Shown: in pieces, positions 41,546 to 53,100 of the stretch
Numbering within the stretch: position 1 is the stretch's first letter
Layout: each line of letters begins with the position of its first letter
From: Cyathus striatus
Taxonomy: Eukaryota > Basidiomycota > Agaricomycetes > Agaricales > Nidulariaceae
Assembly (NCBI GenBank): GCA_025738555.1
Contig: JAOVFP010000003.1
Location: 620,001 to 684,000 of the forward strand
Length of the DNA stretch: 64,000 nt
Reading direction: 5' to 3'
Notes under the pieces: generated by a model
Databases searched by the model: none
What the model was told of the DNA's origin: nothing
Seen by the model: only the letters and a program-made list of their open reading frames with translations
Program-made: the position numbers and the translations under genes

Positions 41546-42320
41546 GCTAGAAAGTGAAAAATAACCGGCTTCCCAGTGTGGCCAAGTTCCTGATAGCTGA
41601 CAGTATGTAATGTTCCTTACTTAATCCAGCCAGGTGTAAATTTCACATCTAACACCCACTAACCTCATGAAACTTTTCACTGTACACCTCTTACCATTTC
41701 TTACTATACAACATAGTTATTCTGGTATTCTGTACTGTTCATTTCTCCCCTCTCTCTCATGTCGCATCTTGATTCTTCTCTTTTTAGCTCACTTGCCCCT
41801 CTCCTTCATGTCTTTTCGTTCGGTTCTTCATGTCCTATATGCTTTATCCTCATACTTTCTCGTGTCACAGTGTTGCTTTACAACTCTTCATATGACATCA
41901 AATTTTTGTTTTAATATATTTAGTCTGGGCAATGTTATGACTATCACGTTCACAATGAGTTGTCAATGCGGAACCAACTACATCATGTACAGTCTATGGT
42001 GATAAAAGGCTTTAACATTTCTCTGGTCTGTTTGTGTGGGAAAGAAGTCGATGTGTTCCACAGGATGCCCTTGACAATATGCAGCATGGGCCACAGGCTA
42101 ACGAGGCCTCATTTGTGTCCTACAGGCTACACACCGGGAGGTACAAAGTACAACACCTTACACATGTGGAAACCCCCGCCACATGTGTGGAAATAAGATT
42201 GAGTGGAAGAGTGTTTAAATAAGAACTAGAATTATTTCAATAATAGTAATTAAATATAATAGTCACAGGTGTTATGTGTGATACCTGTTGAGAGGGGTTT
42301 TTTTTTTTTGTCAAACTTTC
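41546..42320. other. Region 5' of the decayed gene at 42.3-47.0 kb
   Basis: Contains C/T-rich sequence (41690-41880) and a CCACATGTGTGG motif pair near 42165-42190 that recurs at 47595-47670 and 49040-49065. ORFs here (41667-42002, 41960-42196) show no domain. First exons of the downstream gene may lie here but cannot be identified. Confidence 0.35.
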
Positions 42321-42321
42321 A

Positions 42322-45300
42322 GCATATCTGTCATTCATACCTCCTGCAACATGTCCTGGTCATGACCAGAAATTCCTCAATAATATCCTAAATCATGTTC
42401 TCAGGGATTTTCATAACTATGTAAGTGAATAGACCATCATATTATTACATCACTGATTGCCTTCACATTTGCAGACCTTTACAAAGGATTATATCAAGAG
42501 TAATGCTGCCATGTTGCACAAGAATGATTGGATGGATGTCTCAAACCTACAAGAGTTCATGGAAGACTGGGGTGGATCGACACATCAGGCCATCACAGTA
42601 ATGTCATCACCTGCTTCTTCTTCCATACTGTCAGCAATCCCAATAGAATCTTCATGTGCACATGTCAAATCTGAGCCAGTGGAAGTCAAACTGGAGTCAG
42701 TTGATCTAACTGTAGTGCCACCTCCTCCTACCATCTCAATTAGAACTTGTGTAACCAGGAGGGATAGTCAGGAAGTTATTGAGATTTTGGATTCTTCAGA
42801 TGAAGATTTGGATTCTGATGCTGGTGAGTAAATTTGAAGACTGAGTAAAATATGAATACTGATATCCTGTGATAGATGTCAAAAGCATTGTTTCTCTGGA
42901 CCCTGTCAATTCAAATGCATCTGAATCAAATGATGATCTAAGCATTGATTCAGATACAATGCCAACTGTTTGGTTGGATGATGATGTCAGGACCACTAAG
43001 GTCATTTCCAGGTTGACAGCTATCAACAAACATGTTGATGTAGAAGTTGTTAAGTATGTGAAGGGTATCCCTACAGCCTGGCCTATTCCGCAGCAGGCAA
43101 TCGCACACGTTCTCAATCTTAGTGATGAGAAATACAACATTAGGGATGAGGAGGGAAAGCTGGTTCGAATTGACACATTAATAAAGAATAAGGTATGCTT
43201 TAAGTACCCACACCACCACAATTTAACACTCATGGTTCACTTTTTGCAGGACAGGGATTCATGGCAGGGTACCAGCAGGCACTCAGATTCTTCTGCAAAT
43301 ATCCTTAATATACTTGGATCTAGTGAAGTTCTCTGTTGTCACTCACATCTATCTTGCCAAGGTGTTTGGGCATGCACACATGCTGATGAAGATCTTCTTT
43401 GTGTTAACCGTCATGAACTGGACCATGATATGAGTAAGGAGCTCATTGATGCTCAGCTGAATGCTCAAAAAATGGAAGGAGCTTCACCTGCAAAGTGAAC
43501 AACAATGTATGTCATTTTTCTATATGTGGTCTGCATATTGTGTTACTGAGTGAGCAATATTAGATATTACCACATTCTTAACACACAATGGCCATTGTTA
43601 TGCTCTAAAATCCGAAAGAATAAGCCATGTGATGGAAAACCAGTCATGAGGCTACAGCAACAGGTATGCAAAACTTGTGATTATATTAGCAGGTTTTAAT
43701 ATTTAAAATAGCACCAAGCTGGTGACAGCTCTCGATTCTTCATTGGCTGCAGCAAATGGACACCAGAAGACTGTTGGCATCAAGCATTGTCCATTCGGGA
43801 CTTTGTTGATGAAGATATACTTATCTCACTGTTTGATACAGGCTGTGTTTCAGGCTCTAATGTTCATGACACTGATCCCTGCCCACATATTATCTCAGCA
43901 AAAATTGGTGGTTGTGTAAAACACTGCCATGTGTTTTATCATTTTAATTCTGGGTCCTTGTTTTTGACATGTTATTATAGCATATGCACACATTGTTAAT
44001 GGAAAGGCAGCTCTCAGCAAAATGAAGCGACATCTATGCAAAGCCTATAGGACTATGTTTGTCCCTTGTGATGAGCTGATTCGAATGGCTGTACTTATTC
44101 ATAAACCTGAATCTCAATTCAGGCATAATCACTCACTCATGCCACACACAAGGCTGTCCTATGAGATAAAGGACATCTACTGTGAGTGTATCCTGGCCGC
44201 TGGTATTTGGGGGGCATCAGTTCAAAGTATTGAGAATGGTATGTGTTCTTAGCAATATTATAGCCAATTCTAAAACTAACACAAGGTGTGATAGCATCTT
44301 CAACAAAGGTCATTTTAGACAGAAAGACTCCTGCCCTCTTTGATGATAGTCTTATGGATCAACGCCGGAAGAAAGATTTGATTACAAAGATGAAGGTGGA
44401 ACATTCACCTGGTGGCCTTGGTATAAATGGTAAGCATATATATATATTCGTTCACAGCAGCAGCCTGATACTTCATAGGTGTATTCCAACTGCTCTGAAA
44501 AGAGAATGAGGCACTACCCATTACTGAGTGCTACATTCATGGAATGTGGTCTGATGGCCAACTGGCTATCATTCTCACATTCAATACCTTCCTTCTGTCT
44601 CTTATTCATGAGGCTACATCCTTTGAGGTTGACCATACCTTCAAACATGTACAAGAATTCAATGAGTGGGAAATTGTGATCTACAGTACAGCAGATCAAC
44701 ATGGTAGGTTATTCACAGCTTTCTAATCATCATAGTCTGAAAATCATACTTAGCACTCACTATTGGCTGGGTCTACACAAATGGTCATAATTGTAGCTAT
44801 TACAAATGACTGTTTGATGAATTTCAAGATGTTGTTCTCTGTACAACTTCCAAACCTCTTGGATTCAAGAGGTTAATGCAAGGTGGCAATTTGCTGTGTA
44901 TGAATAGCAATCTTGAGATGGCCCAAATTCTGGGATTTGGGGATTCTATTATCTCCACCAATGACCCAATCTACAGCAGCATCAAGGCTGGTACTACAAT
45001 GGAGGAAATCTTGCCTTATGTCATTAAGCTTTGTCATACACATGCCAGGTGGTAAGTATAGCTTCAACTTTTGTTCAGGAATACATTATAATTGATGGCA
45101 CCATACTACCTCAGTGCTCTTCTTGATTTCAAAGGCTCGCTTTTGAATGATGATTTTTGGTATCTTATGACCTTCCTCAATATGAAAAAGGAAGAGCTTC
45201 CAGCATTTGATGAGTTCATTGAGATGCTCAATAAGCCAAAAATCACAAGTATGTCACAAACCGTGCTCCCCACCAACCCTTAGTCCATCCACAAGTTCAA

Positions 45301-46995
45301 CTGACATACCACTTAACAGACTGGTGGCAACACAAATGCAAGAGCAAATGGATTCTGTTAACATTATTAGAAAGCTTGTCTCTTATGCACTCAGATGATT
45401 GGAAAATTACACCCTTGACTATGAACTCAGGTGAGGGACAACATCATTGGACAAATAAGCAGATGGAAATAAAGCTGTCACTGATGGAAGCTATTAAAAG
45501 ATATGTCGCAAACTTTCATTTCAGGTCTCTCTTGTTCCAACTTCACATGGCCATCAAAGTGCAGAGGCAGTTGATAAACACATTTCAGAAGTGGTTAGAC
45601 AATTCTGAAAGACTGGTGTCACTACCAGCTGCAATACTTCACTCCAACATTGAATCACATGCAGGGTCCAACATGCTGCAAGCTCAATGGAGAAGGAATT
45701 GAGTAAGCACATTCATGAAGATGAAGCATCATTACTTCGTCAAAAAATATCAGATGTGAAGAATGAACAAAAAGAATCACAAAAGGAATCCAATCGACGT
45801 CTCAAAGACATGCAGGATGAGCTTCATAACATGAAGGATACACTGTCAATGAAGACTCAAGCTGGGGGGGACTCCTGTGGGAGAGTGAAAACAGTGAAGC
45901 CGCGCCGCAAAGCAGCTCGTGCAGCTACTGCTCCTTATCCACCCAGTATGTTACATCTTATTATCTACAATTTTCAAGCACTTATCCATATTTAGTGGTA
46001 GTTAATGACTCTGATTCTCAAGGTCCATCAGTGATGAGAGGTCCATATCCTACTCATACATCTATCATACTTTATTAACAGTGGAACACTAATTTATATA
46101 TCCTTGACAGTCGAAGCTGGACTATCACCAGCTATAGAATTCATCGAGTCAGCATACATGCAGCTCAGAGTCCTACCTGAGTCAATGCTTTCACAGCTAC
46201 TGTATCATTTTGACCAAATGTTCAAGATTTTTTGGCATGACAATAAACTTTGGTTCATTGTTCAGTTCAGACTGATGTTTTGTGCATGACATCAATGAAA
46301 TTTGTTCAAGGTGGGTATGACTGAAAATTTGAAATGTGAAAAAATGGACCACAATCTGAAAGTTTCTCAAAGAAGACAACAATGATAACAATTACAATGA
46401 CACCTTCCACTTAAAAATGCTGTAGCTAACTGCAGCATCAATTATCCCCCTTAGAAATACTTTGTATTCTTCGAATGCTTGGAGCATTAGAGTACTCATC
46501 CACCCTATCTAATTTACATGTACACTAACTCAAATACACAAGAAATTTTTGAAATGTAGACCTATTTTTGTTTCACTGAACCTTTGTTCAAACCAAACTG
46601 TGATGTGTGACAAATGCGAAATTTGTTCAGTTCAGAGAGGTTCTGTGACATGTGACTGAACATTTGGTCGAAATGATACAGTAGATGCCGAGAAAGCAGT
46701 ACAGACTGATTGTGCGTACCCTGGTTCTCCAGTTCAAAGGTCAACACTCAACCTGCTCACTGATGTACTGAACATTCAAGGCTTGGATTCTGACATGTAT
46801 GTAACCCTGCCACCAGGCTCACTGGAAGTTCCGGTGTACATGTCAGAGGTTGTGGAGACTCTGCCTCATGATGTATTCTTATCTGCACCTAATGCCGAGT
46901 GGGATTATCAAGAGCCATTTTCTGAATCGCAATTCTTAGATGACTTCCTGCTACAACATCCCAGTCCCACATACAGTACTGATAGCCACTTGTAA
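42322..46995 (+). pseudogene. Uncharacterised Agaricomycete multi-exon gene (GRF-like zinc motif, coiled coil), interrupted by a MITE
   Basis: Plus-strand gene with at least ten exons. Pieces in order: CPGHDQKFLNNILNHVLRDF (42350); DWMDVSNLQEFMEDWGGSTH; a Ser/Pro and acidic segment (42600-42830); VEVVKYVKGIPTAWPIPQQA; a Cys/His segment (CCHSHLSCQGVWACTHADED, 43330-43400); a GRF-like zinc motif (CDGKPVMR ... RFFIGCSKWTPEDCWH, 43625-43785); RTMFVPCDELIRMAVLIHKP; KHIYGLW-like and FEVDHTFKHVQEFNEWEIVI (44620-44690); MAQILGFGDSIISTNDPIYS; a GQHHWTN block (45430-45460); a coiled coil (45690-45860) and an RVKTVKPRRKAARAA tail. The last piece resumes after the MITE at 46684 and stops at 46993-46995. 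TGA codons at about 44503 and 44807-44809 replace sense codons. It resembles a multicopy mushroom family of unknown function, possibly transposon-derived. No catalytic motif was identified. Confidence 0.5.
46200..46681. mobile_element. 482-bp Tc1/mariner-type MITE
   Basis: Starts CTGTATCATTTTGACCAAAT (46200) and ends ATTTGGTCGAAATGATACAG (46681), 25-bp terminal inverted repeats with one T/C mismatch. It is flanked by TA at 46198-46199 and TA at 46682-46683. Removing it and one TA restores one frame across the host exon (SMLSQL-DAEKAVQTDC). The interior is AT-rich with a GTTCAGTTCAGA motif on both sides. No ORF. Confidence 0.85.
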
Positions 46996-47695
46996 TCTAC
47001 AGATAATTGACTATTGTTATTTGCCAAGTTATACAATTTGAGATTTTGATTGGTGCCCCATAGCTATTCCCACACCTCTTACCTTTCTACTACCATATGT
47101 GGTTCTTGCTTTGTTCTCGCATCTGCTCCTGTTCTTGTCTCATCACTTACATTCTAGCTTATTCCTATCGAATACTTCAACATGCTGGAGTTTGGGTGAG
47201 CGATACACAATGGAGGAGAGTGAGGCAAAGTGTGTTGCGAGAGAACTAGGGCCAAACTAGGGCCAATGTACACCTACTTTTGTTTACCACTTTCACTTCT
47301 CCTTGAACTCCTCTAGCTTGGTCTTTTCTCCAAGCTCTTCTACTCTCCCTTTGTATTGCACTACTGCATCCACTTGTTGAATTGTGAGTGACATGTAATC
47401 ACCCTTTGCCCAGGTCACATGACTAGAGCTTTCACAGCCTGAGTTATACTCTGGTCTGCAGTGCACTTGAGTCATGTCATCAACCTCTCATAAATCGTGA
47501 CTAATATACTTCTAATATACTTACATATAATATAATTACTCACTAAGCACTTAGCAATGTGTAGTTTGACTTAGCAACATGTGGAAATTCATGTGGTAAT
47601 GTGTGAATTTACTCAACCACATGTGTGGCTGGGACTTCCACACATGTGGCAGGGATTTCCACACATTGTGGAGGAAATAACTCGAGGACGCTTGG
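46996..47695. other. Non-coding region with CCACATGTGG motifs
   Basis: AT-rich spacer ending in inverted CCACATGTGTGG/CCACACATGTGG motifs (47590-47670) that are mirrored at 49035-49070, beyond the CpG-rich block. No gene supported. Confidence 0.4.
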
Positions 47696-47699
47696 CGAG

Positions 47700-49020
47700 T
47701 GTCACACCTGACTGTAAGAATTAACTACAATAATCCTAGACCAAGGTAGTTAGTAATAGAGACGATAACGAATACTTAGCTGGTTGGTTTGAAGTTGATT
47801 ACGACGCTTCCTATAGACTTGGTAACTCAAAGACTCAGTTCGCGCGTGCAGAGTTTAGCCAGAAAAAGGGAGGTGAATTCTCCTTAGGTAAAACCTAAGA
47901 TATATACATGTGCAGCAATCGAAAGGGAATAGCACACGCGTGCTCTCACGTTGCCAGAGCCCAGGAATTTGGTAAGGTAAAAGAAATCATATGAAATCAA
48001 AAGCCTGGAGACGGAAGACAGTAACACGAAAGAAACAGTGGGGTAATGGAAGTATAGTAATAAAAGAGACCGTGTTTTCTAACAAAAGAAGGAATAGATG
48101 TCGACTTACCACTCCCAATATTCCTCGAACCGATGCACGATGACGGCGACTCTCTCTTGACGTTACCACGAAGCACACAACGTTGGAGATAATGGCTGGC
48201 TACTCTCCCCAAAGTAGCGGTGCAGTGGACTAAGCTGCAACTCGACAACGTGTGGTCGGTGGCGGGGTGCTCTATCGTCGGACACCGGCAGTCGGAACAC
48301 CGAAGGTGGTAGAAGAGAATGAGGGGTCTAGATGAATGACGTAGCAGTAAAAGGAGGGTCGAGATAACAGATAAAAGAAAAGAAAAGAACGATCGAGATG
48401 AAATTTGAATAAAACGAATGGAATATAATAATCCCTATGCCTCGACCCAACTCCCTGTTCCTTCCACCAATCAACGAGTTGCTCGATGAAGGTAAATACC
48501 CGGTCACCGCGTATCGCACCGGTCTTGAGGGCAAAACGAGTAACTTGAGGAAGAAGGGGGGGTCTTGAAAGGGTGTGAAACCCTAAGCCCTAGCGTCTTG
48601 GACCGTCCGAGGGGCGCATAATGCCCAGCGAGTCCGAACGTCGTCTTGATATGCCTTGAGGACGCACAGTCAGAGAGCCTAGAGAATACGAGAAAAGAGA
48701 AAGCAGAAAGTAATATGAAAAGCAGTAAGCGGAGCGCGTTGAAACGTAGGCGAGACGCGACAGCGCATACGCGCGTTACGTGCTGTTTGGCATCGGCTTC
48801 CCAATGTTTGGTTAAGCCGCGCCATGCCTGTAAGTCCATGCATTTAGGTGAAAGGGACAAAAAAGTAAGAGTGTGCTTGCGCAACACTTCATGAGGTCCA
48901 AAAAAGATAATAAGAATGAACGTATTTACTGTTAGTGTAAGTAGAAATAGCCAATAGAATATAAAAGACAAAATAAATGAATTAAATCGAATTATAAGTA
49001 TATTACTGGGTTATACCAGT
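47700..49020. mobile_element. CpG-rich block, candidate solo LTR
   Basis: About 1.3 kb sharply richer in CpG than its surroundings, starting near TGTCACACCTGACTGTAAG (47700) and ending near TTATACCAGTGCA (49022). These are possible TG...CA ends. Flanking inverted CCACATGTGG motifs suggest it landed inside another repeat. No coding frame shows a domain. A 5-bp duplication was not found, so the LTR reading is tentative. Its high CpG suggests a more recent arrival than the neighbours. Confidence 0.35.
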
Positions 49021-49022
49021 GC

Positions 49023-50204
49023 ACCATCTACTTCCTCCACAACATGTGGTGGGGGTTTCCACATGTGCAAGGTGTAGTTTTTCATCTGTCCCGCTATGCA
49101 CCCAGTGATCCCCTCCACAGCCTGCCCAGGTACCATCCTCAGCACTTCTTCTCAAAGCCAACTAATGACATCAATGTGCCAGATCTCATAGTTGAGTGTC
49201 ACACATGCACACCCAGACTGACCTCACTTTTTCGCTAGGATTCCAATTCATGTCTTTACACAACATGTGGACGAATGGGGTTTCTGTCAGAAGTAACAAA
49301 GAATAAGGAGGGTGGTTGAGAGCAAAGAGAGTGATAGGAGAGCAAAGATAGTAGTAAAGGAGCAAGAACTCAAACACAGACACAGATACAGACACAAAAT
49401 GGGGAGGAAACTTGTTTTACTACTACCAAGTTACAGAGTGTTTATATATACTGAGGCTGTCTACCAAAGTCCCAACCAAGGTCCATGTAACTAAGATAAC
49501 TGACAGCTGTCAATCTGTCAATCACAGAACTGTCAATCAAGGATCTGTCAATCACAGAACTGTCAAGTATGACAGGTGACAAGTGACAGCTGTCAAGGAA
49601 GCTGTGCAACCCAGAATATCTAACAGTTTCAGGGGAGGTAAGTTCCACCACACCCCTTTCAAATTCAAATTCATGACCTATCCCTTCCAGTGGTCCTCCA
49701 CTCCATGCTTCCTCATATCCAACAATGCACCCCATCAACTGAATCCAACACAATCTGTGCATCTCTAGCACTGATCTATGTGAACCCAGAATCCTATCCC
49801 AATGCCCCTGCCCATCTCACCAAATGTCTCCAATTCCATTGTTTGCACCAGCCCATCCTCTCTCCAATCCACAAGATCCCACACTCAATTCTGTGCCGAA
49901 TCTTCCAGTACACTGTGTACACTGACTCTGATACTCTCCCCGCTGGGCCTGGACCAGTTCCCCATGCATGGTGGTCCATAACCCAAATCAGCAGCACATG
50001 GCACCATACAGCCTGATGTAAGTGCAGTTGGGAGGGGAGATGGGGGAAAGAAGGAGAAGAGTTGGAAAGGTTAGCTAGTAAAGTGGCAAGAGCTAGGAGG
50101 ATTGATGTTTTTTGAGGTTTTTGGAGGGGTTTGAGGTTCCTGATATTACTCATTTGTGAGGGCAGAAGCAGTGCAGACATTCTTCCCTGCTACTTCACTT
50201 GCAA
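49023..50204. other. Non-coding repeat sequence
   Basis: Includes a short tandem CTGTCAATCACAGAACTGTC array (49510-49570) and CA-rich sequence. ORFs at 49442-49771, 49690-50016 and 49794-50180 overlap in different frames and show no domain. Confidence 0.35.
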
Positions 50205-51030
50205 GTAAACAATTCACATATCCCAGTGGTATCATGTGTTCACATCCAACTTGTTCCTCTTCTTCCTGCTGATCCTCTATACTTCTCCTAACAGCCCTGC
50301 AAAGTCAATACTGATGACAACCCCATATGCAGTAGTCAACTCAGGTACAACATATGCATCAGCATGACAGAGACCTGAATCAATGTGTCAAATGGCTTTC
50401 TTCACTGCTCTTGATGGTACATTCCCTATCTCTCCTTCTTTCTCTGTTCCTACACCCTCTTCTTGTTCTTACTCTCATTCTCAATCACAGATTTCTGCCT
50501 CTGAGACCCATCTGATCTAAGCACAGCAGTCACAGCAGTCGGTGGTGTGGAAAGTGGAATGGTAGCATGGTGCACCAAACCCAGGCCACAGAACGATGCT
50601 GCATTTGCTGCTCGCTCTAGCTGTGGATCTTGTCATTAATTGAACATTTATATCTACTGTATGTCCATCCTCATCCCCATCCACTCCACCCACTATGAAC
50701 TCATGAGTACACAACTCACATATCCCAGTGGAGTCATGTGTCTTCATATAGCTTGTTCCCTATATTTTACTCATCCCCTTCACCTCTATTAACAGCCCTA
50801 TGAAGTCAACACCAATGACAACCTTGTCCATGGTTGTTGGCTCTAGTACAACATATGCATTAGCATGATGGAGGGCCCTGAACCATTGAACTATGCTTTT
50901 GAAGGTACGTTCCTTATCCCCTCCACTCTCCTCTCGTTCTCCCTCTTCTCACTCTTACCCTCATTCTCTATGGAAGACTTCGGCCTTTTGGCCCCACCTG
51001 ACCCAACCTCAACAGTCATGCTATTGTTAG
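50205..51030. repeat. Direct duplication, about 505-bp period
   Basis: CACATATCCCAGTGGTATCA begins at 50216, and a related copy, CACATATCCCAGTGGAGTCA, at 50717. The homology runs through AACAGCCCTGCAAAGTCAAT / AACAGCCCTATGAAGTCAAC and GTACAACATATGCATCAGCA / GTACAACATATGCATTAGCA to C/T-rich tails. It lies just 3' (minus sense) of the chromovirus and may be part of its untranslated or LTR-proximal sequence. Confidence 0.55.
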
Positions 51031-51058
51031 AGGGGTTGCTTCGATGGATCAGTGCGAG

Positions 51059-51490
51059 TCATTGATGTGCAAGGGAGGGACTAGCAGTACCCAGTGCGTC
51101 TAAGAATTGTGCCACTTCAGTGGCACGATGTAACCCTGCATCAAACATCCCTTGAATGGCATTGACCTGATTCCTTTTACAAGCATTTTCCATCTCCAAT
51201 GCCTCTCTGAAGATGTCAAACTGGGTAACTAGAGTGTTCCCATTTGGTAAGTCAGAGAGGAAGTTTCGAGTCGAAGTTAACTGGTGGTCAGGTATGTTTT
51301 GTAAAGCATCGCGATATTTGTTAATAAGTTTGAGGGGTGCAGTGGGTTGCTCTAGTAAGGAGTGTCGGTAGTTGGTGTTGGCAATGATGGGGGGAAGAAC
51401 AAGAGGTTCAGTGGAATGGATAAAGGTGGGGCGAGCATTTTCAGTGGAAGGGAGAGAGCCAGTGGAAGAAGAGATGTTGTTGGAAGACAT
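51059..51490 (-). CDS. Retrotransposon-associated small ORF
   Basis: Intact 143-codon ORF (MSSNNISSSTGSLPSTENAR) with a conserved-looking core LPNGNTLVTQFDIFREALEM then NQVNAIQGMFDAG and AQFLDALGTASP. I recall this block as recurring next to Gypsy elements in Agaricomycetes, function unknown. It lies 58 bases downstream of the end of the integrase/chromodomain frame and is the only unbroken ORF of the element. Confidence 0.5.
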   Translation of the reverse strand: MSSNNISSSTGSLPSTENARPTFIHSTEPLVLPPIIANTNYRHSLLEQPTAPLKLINKYRDALQNIPDHQLTSTRNFLSDLPNGNTLVTQFDIFREALEMENACKRNQVNAIQGMFDAGLHRATEVAQFLDALGTASPSLAHQ

Positions 51491-51547
51491 TTGTGAAAGG
51501 TTTGATACGACTGGTTAATCATTGGCAGTTTGTAGTAAACTGTCTAT

Positions 51548-53100
51548 TCAGTTTAGACCAGCTTTCTTCTTATAGTCTTCTAACAACTCTTGAGCATTGC
51601 TCAAGTATTCTTTGTGTACCCATTCATCTTTTGCTGACAAATATCCTTTCCATCATATCCTGTACCACATGACTGGTTCTGTGCATTGATTTTTTCTTTT
51701 CTTGGGTGTCTTGTGACCAACAATAGCTTCAATTTCCCATTCTGGTTCGGCTTCAACAAGATACGGAGGTTCTAAGAAGTTTTTCCCATGAACAGAGGTT
51801 TCGACGTATGGCATGAGAAGAACTGTGTTAAAGACAGGATGAATGGTCCATTGTTCTGGGAGTTCTAGTTTATACGTGTATGGTGCCAGTTTTTCGATGA
51901 TCTTGAGGAGTCCTTCTCATCATGGTGCCATTTTTCTGGAGGAGTAAGATATGGACAGGTTTTTTGTGTTGAGCCATACCATATCTCCAACTTCATACTT
52001 CGTAAATCCTCGTTTTTGTGCTTTGTGGGTCTTCTGTTGAGTGATTTGGATGAGAGCTTGTGCCTCTTTTCTGGCTTCAGCCATATCATCTATTCTGATT
52101 TCCGCTTCTTTGACATAAGTGGTGTCTCTTACTGTGGGAGTGATGACCGGTTCGTATCCATGCAGTAGATAGAATGGGGATTTCTGTGTGACAGAGTTAA
52201 CCTGAGCATTTCGTGAGATTTCTGCTTCCGGAATATGATTTGCCCATTCATGTTGTGTAGCACTACAGAAGCATCAAAAATAAGTTTTGATTTCTTGGTT
52301 CATTCATTCCATTTGTCTGTCAGTTTGAGGGTGATAAGCCGTAGATCCTTTCCATTTGATTTTGTGGAAGTGAAGTATTGCTTGAAATACTTCTGCTATG
52401 AATTGTGTGTCTTGGTCAGAAATGATGGAGTTGGGGTGGCTGTATCGTCTGTAGAGCGTTTTTCGGATGAGAGTTGCTATTCTTTCTGCATTAAGACCCT
52501 TCATGATGCAAGGTTCGAAAATTACCCCCTTAGTAGACCCATGGTCAACCACAACCATGATTGCATCAAATCCCTTGGATTTAGGCAAGTCAGTGATAAA
52601 ATCCATGGAGACTTGTGAGAATGGTCAAGTTGTTTCTGGTATAGGGATAGGGTTAATCAGAGGTTTTGGTCTTCAGTTGTAATGCATTTGTTGACAGGTT
52701 GCACATCCAGCTACATATTGTTTAACAAATACTCCCATTTCAGGCCACCAGTATTCCTTTTTGACCTCCTTTTCAGTAGAACTTTGTCCATGATGTCCAG
52801 CAGGTAGGCCTTCATGTTTGAGAGCTACTATGCTTCGTCATAGTTTTTGGTCTTCTGGGACATAGACTCGATCTCTAAAAAGAATTAATCCACTTTCAAG
52901 TCCCCAGTCATCTAAAGAGGACCGAATAGGTGGTATGTCTTTTGCTTCGATGGCCATGATTATCTTTTGTCCCAAGTTATCTTTTTCAGTTTGGTTTATA
53001 ACCAGGTCTCGAAGTTCAGTAGAAATTAGATTAATTCGTAGATCTGCTTCTAAAATGTTAGCAAACCAGTTTGAACCAATGGTCAGGCAAGACTATTAAA
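51548..53100 (-). pseudogene. Integrase with C-terminal chromodomain (decayed)
   Basis: Integrase zinc-binding region with HEGLPAGHHGQ ... CATCQ (about 52700-52830). Catalytic core with MDFITDLP (first Asp, 52590), IISDQDTQF (second Asp, about 52410) and TAYHPQTDRQME (Glu, 52310). C-terminal GDMVWLNTKNL (about 51960), then a chromodomain: EWEIEAIVGHK, a disrupted YRI/WKGY and EWVHKEYL (51580-51740). The frame ends at TGA 51548-51550. Several TGA/TAA stops interrupt it. Chromodomains guide such elements to modified histones in heterochromatin. Confidence 0.8.

Noticed and set aside
49442..50180. Overlapping ORFs at 49442-49771, 49690-50016 and 49794-50180
   Set aside because: Several frames open over the same bases with repetitive composition and no family resemblance.
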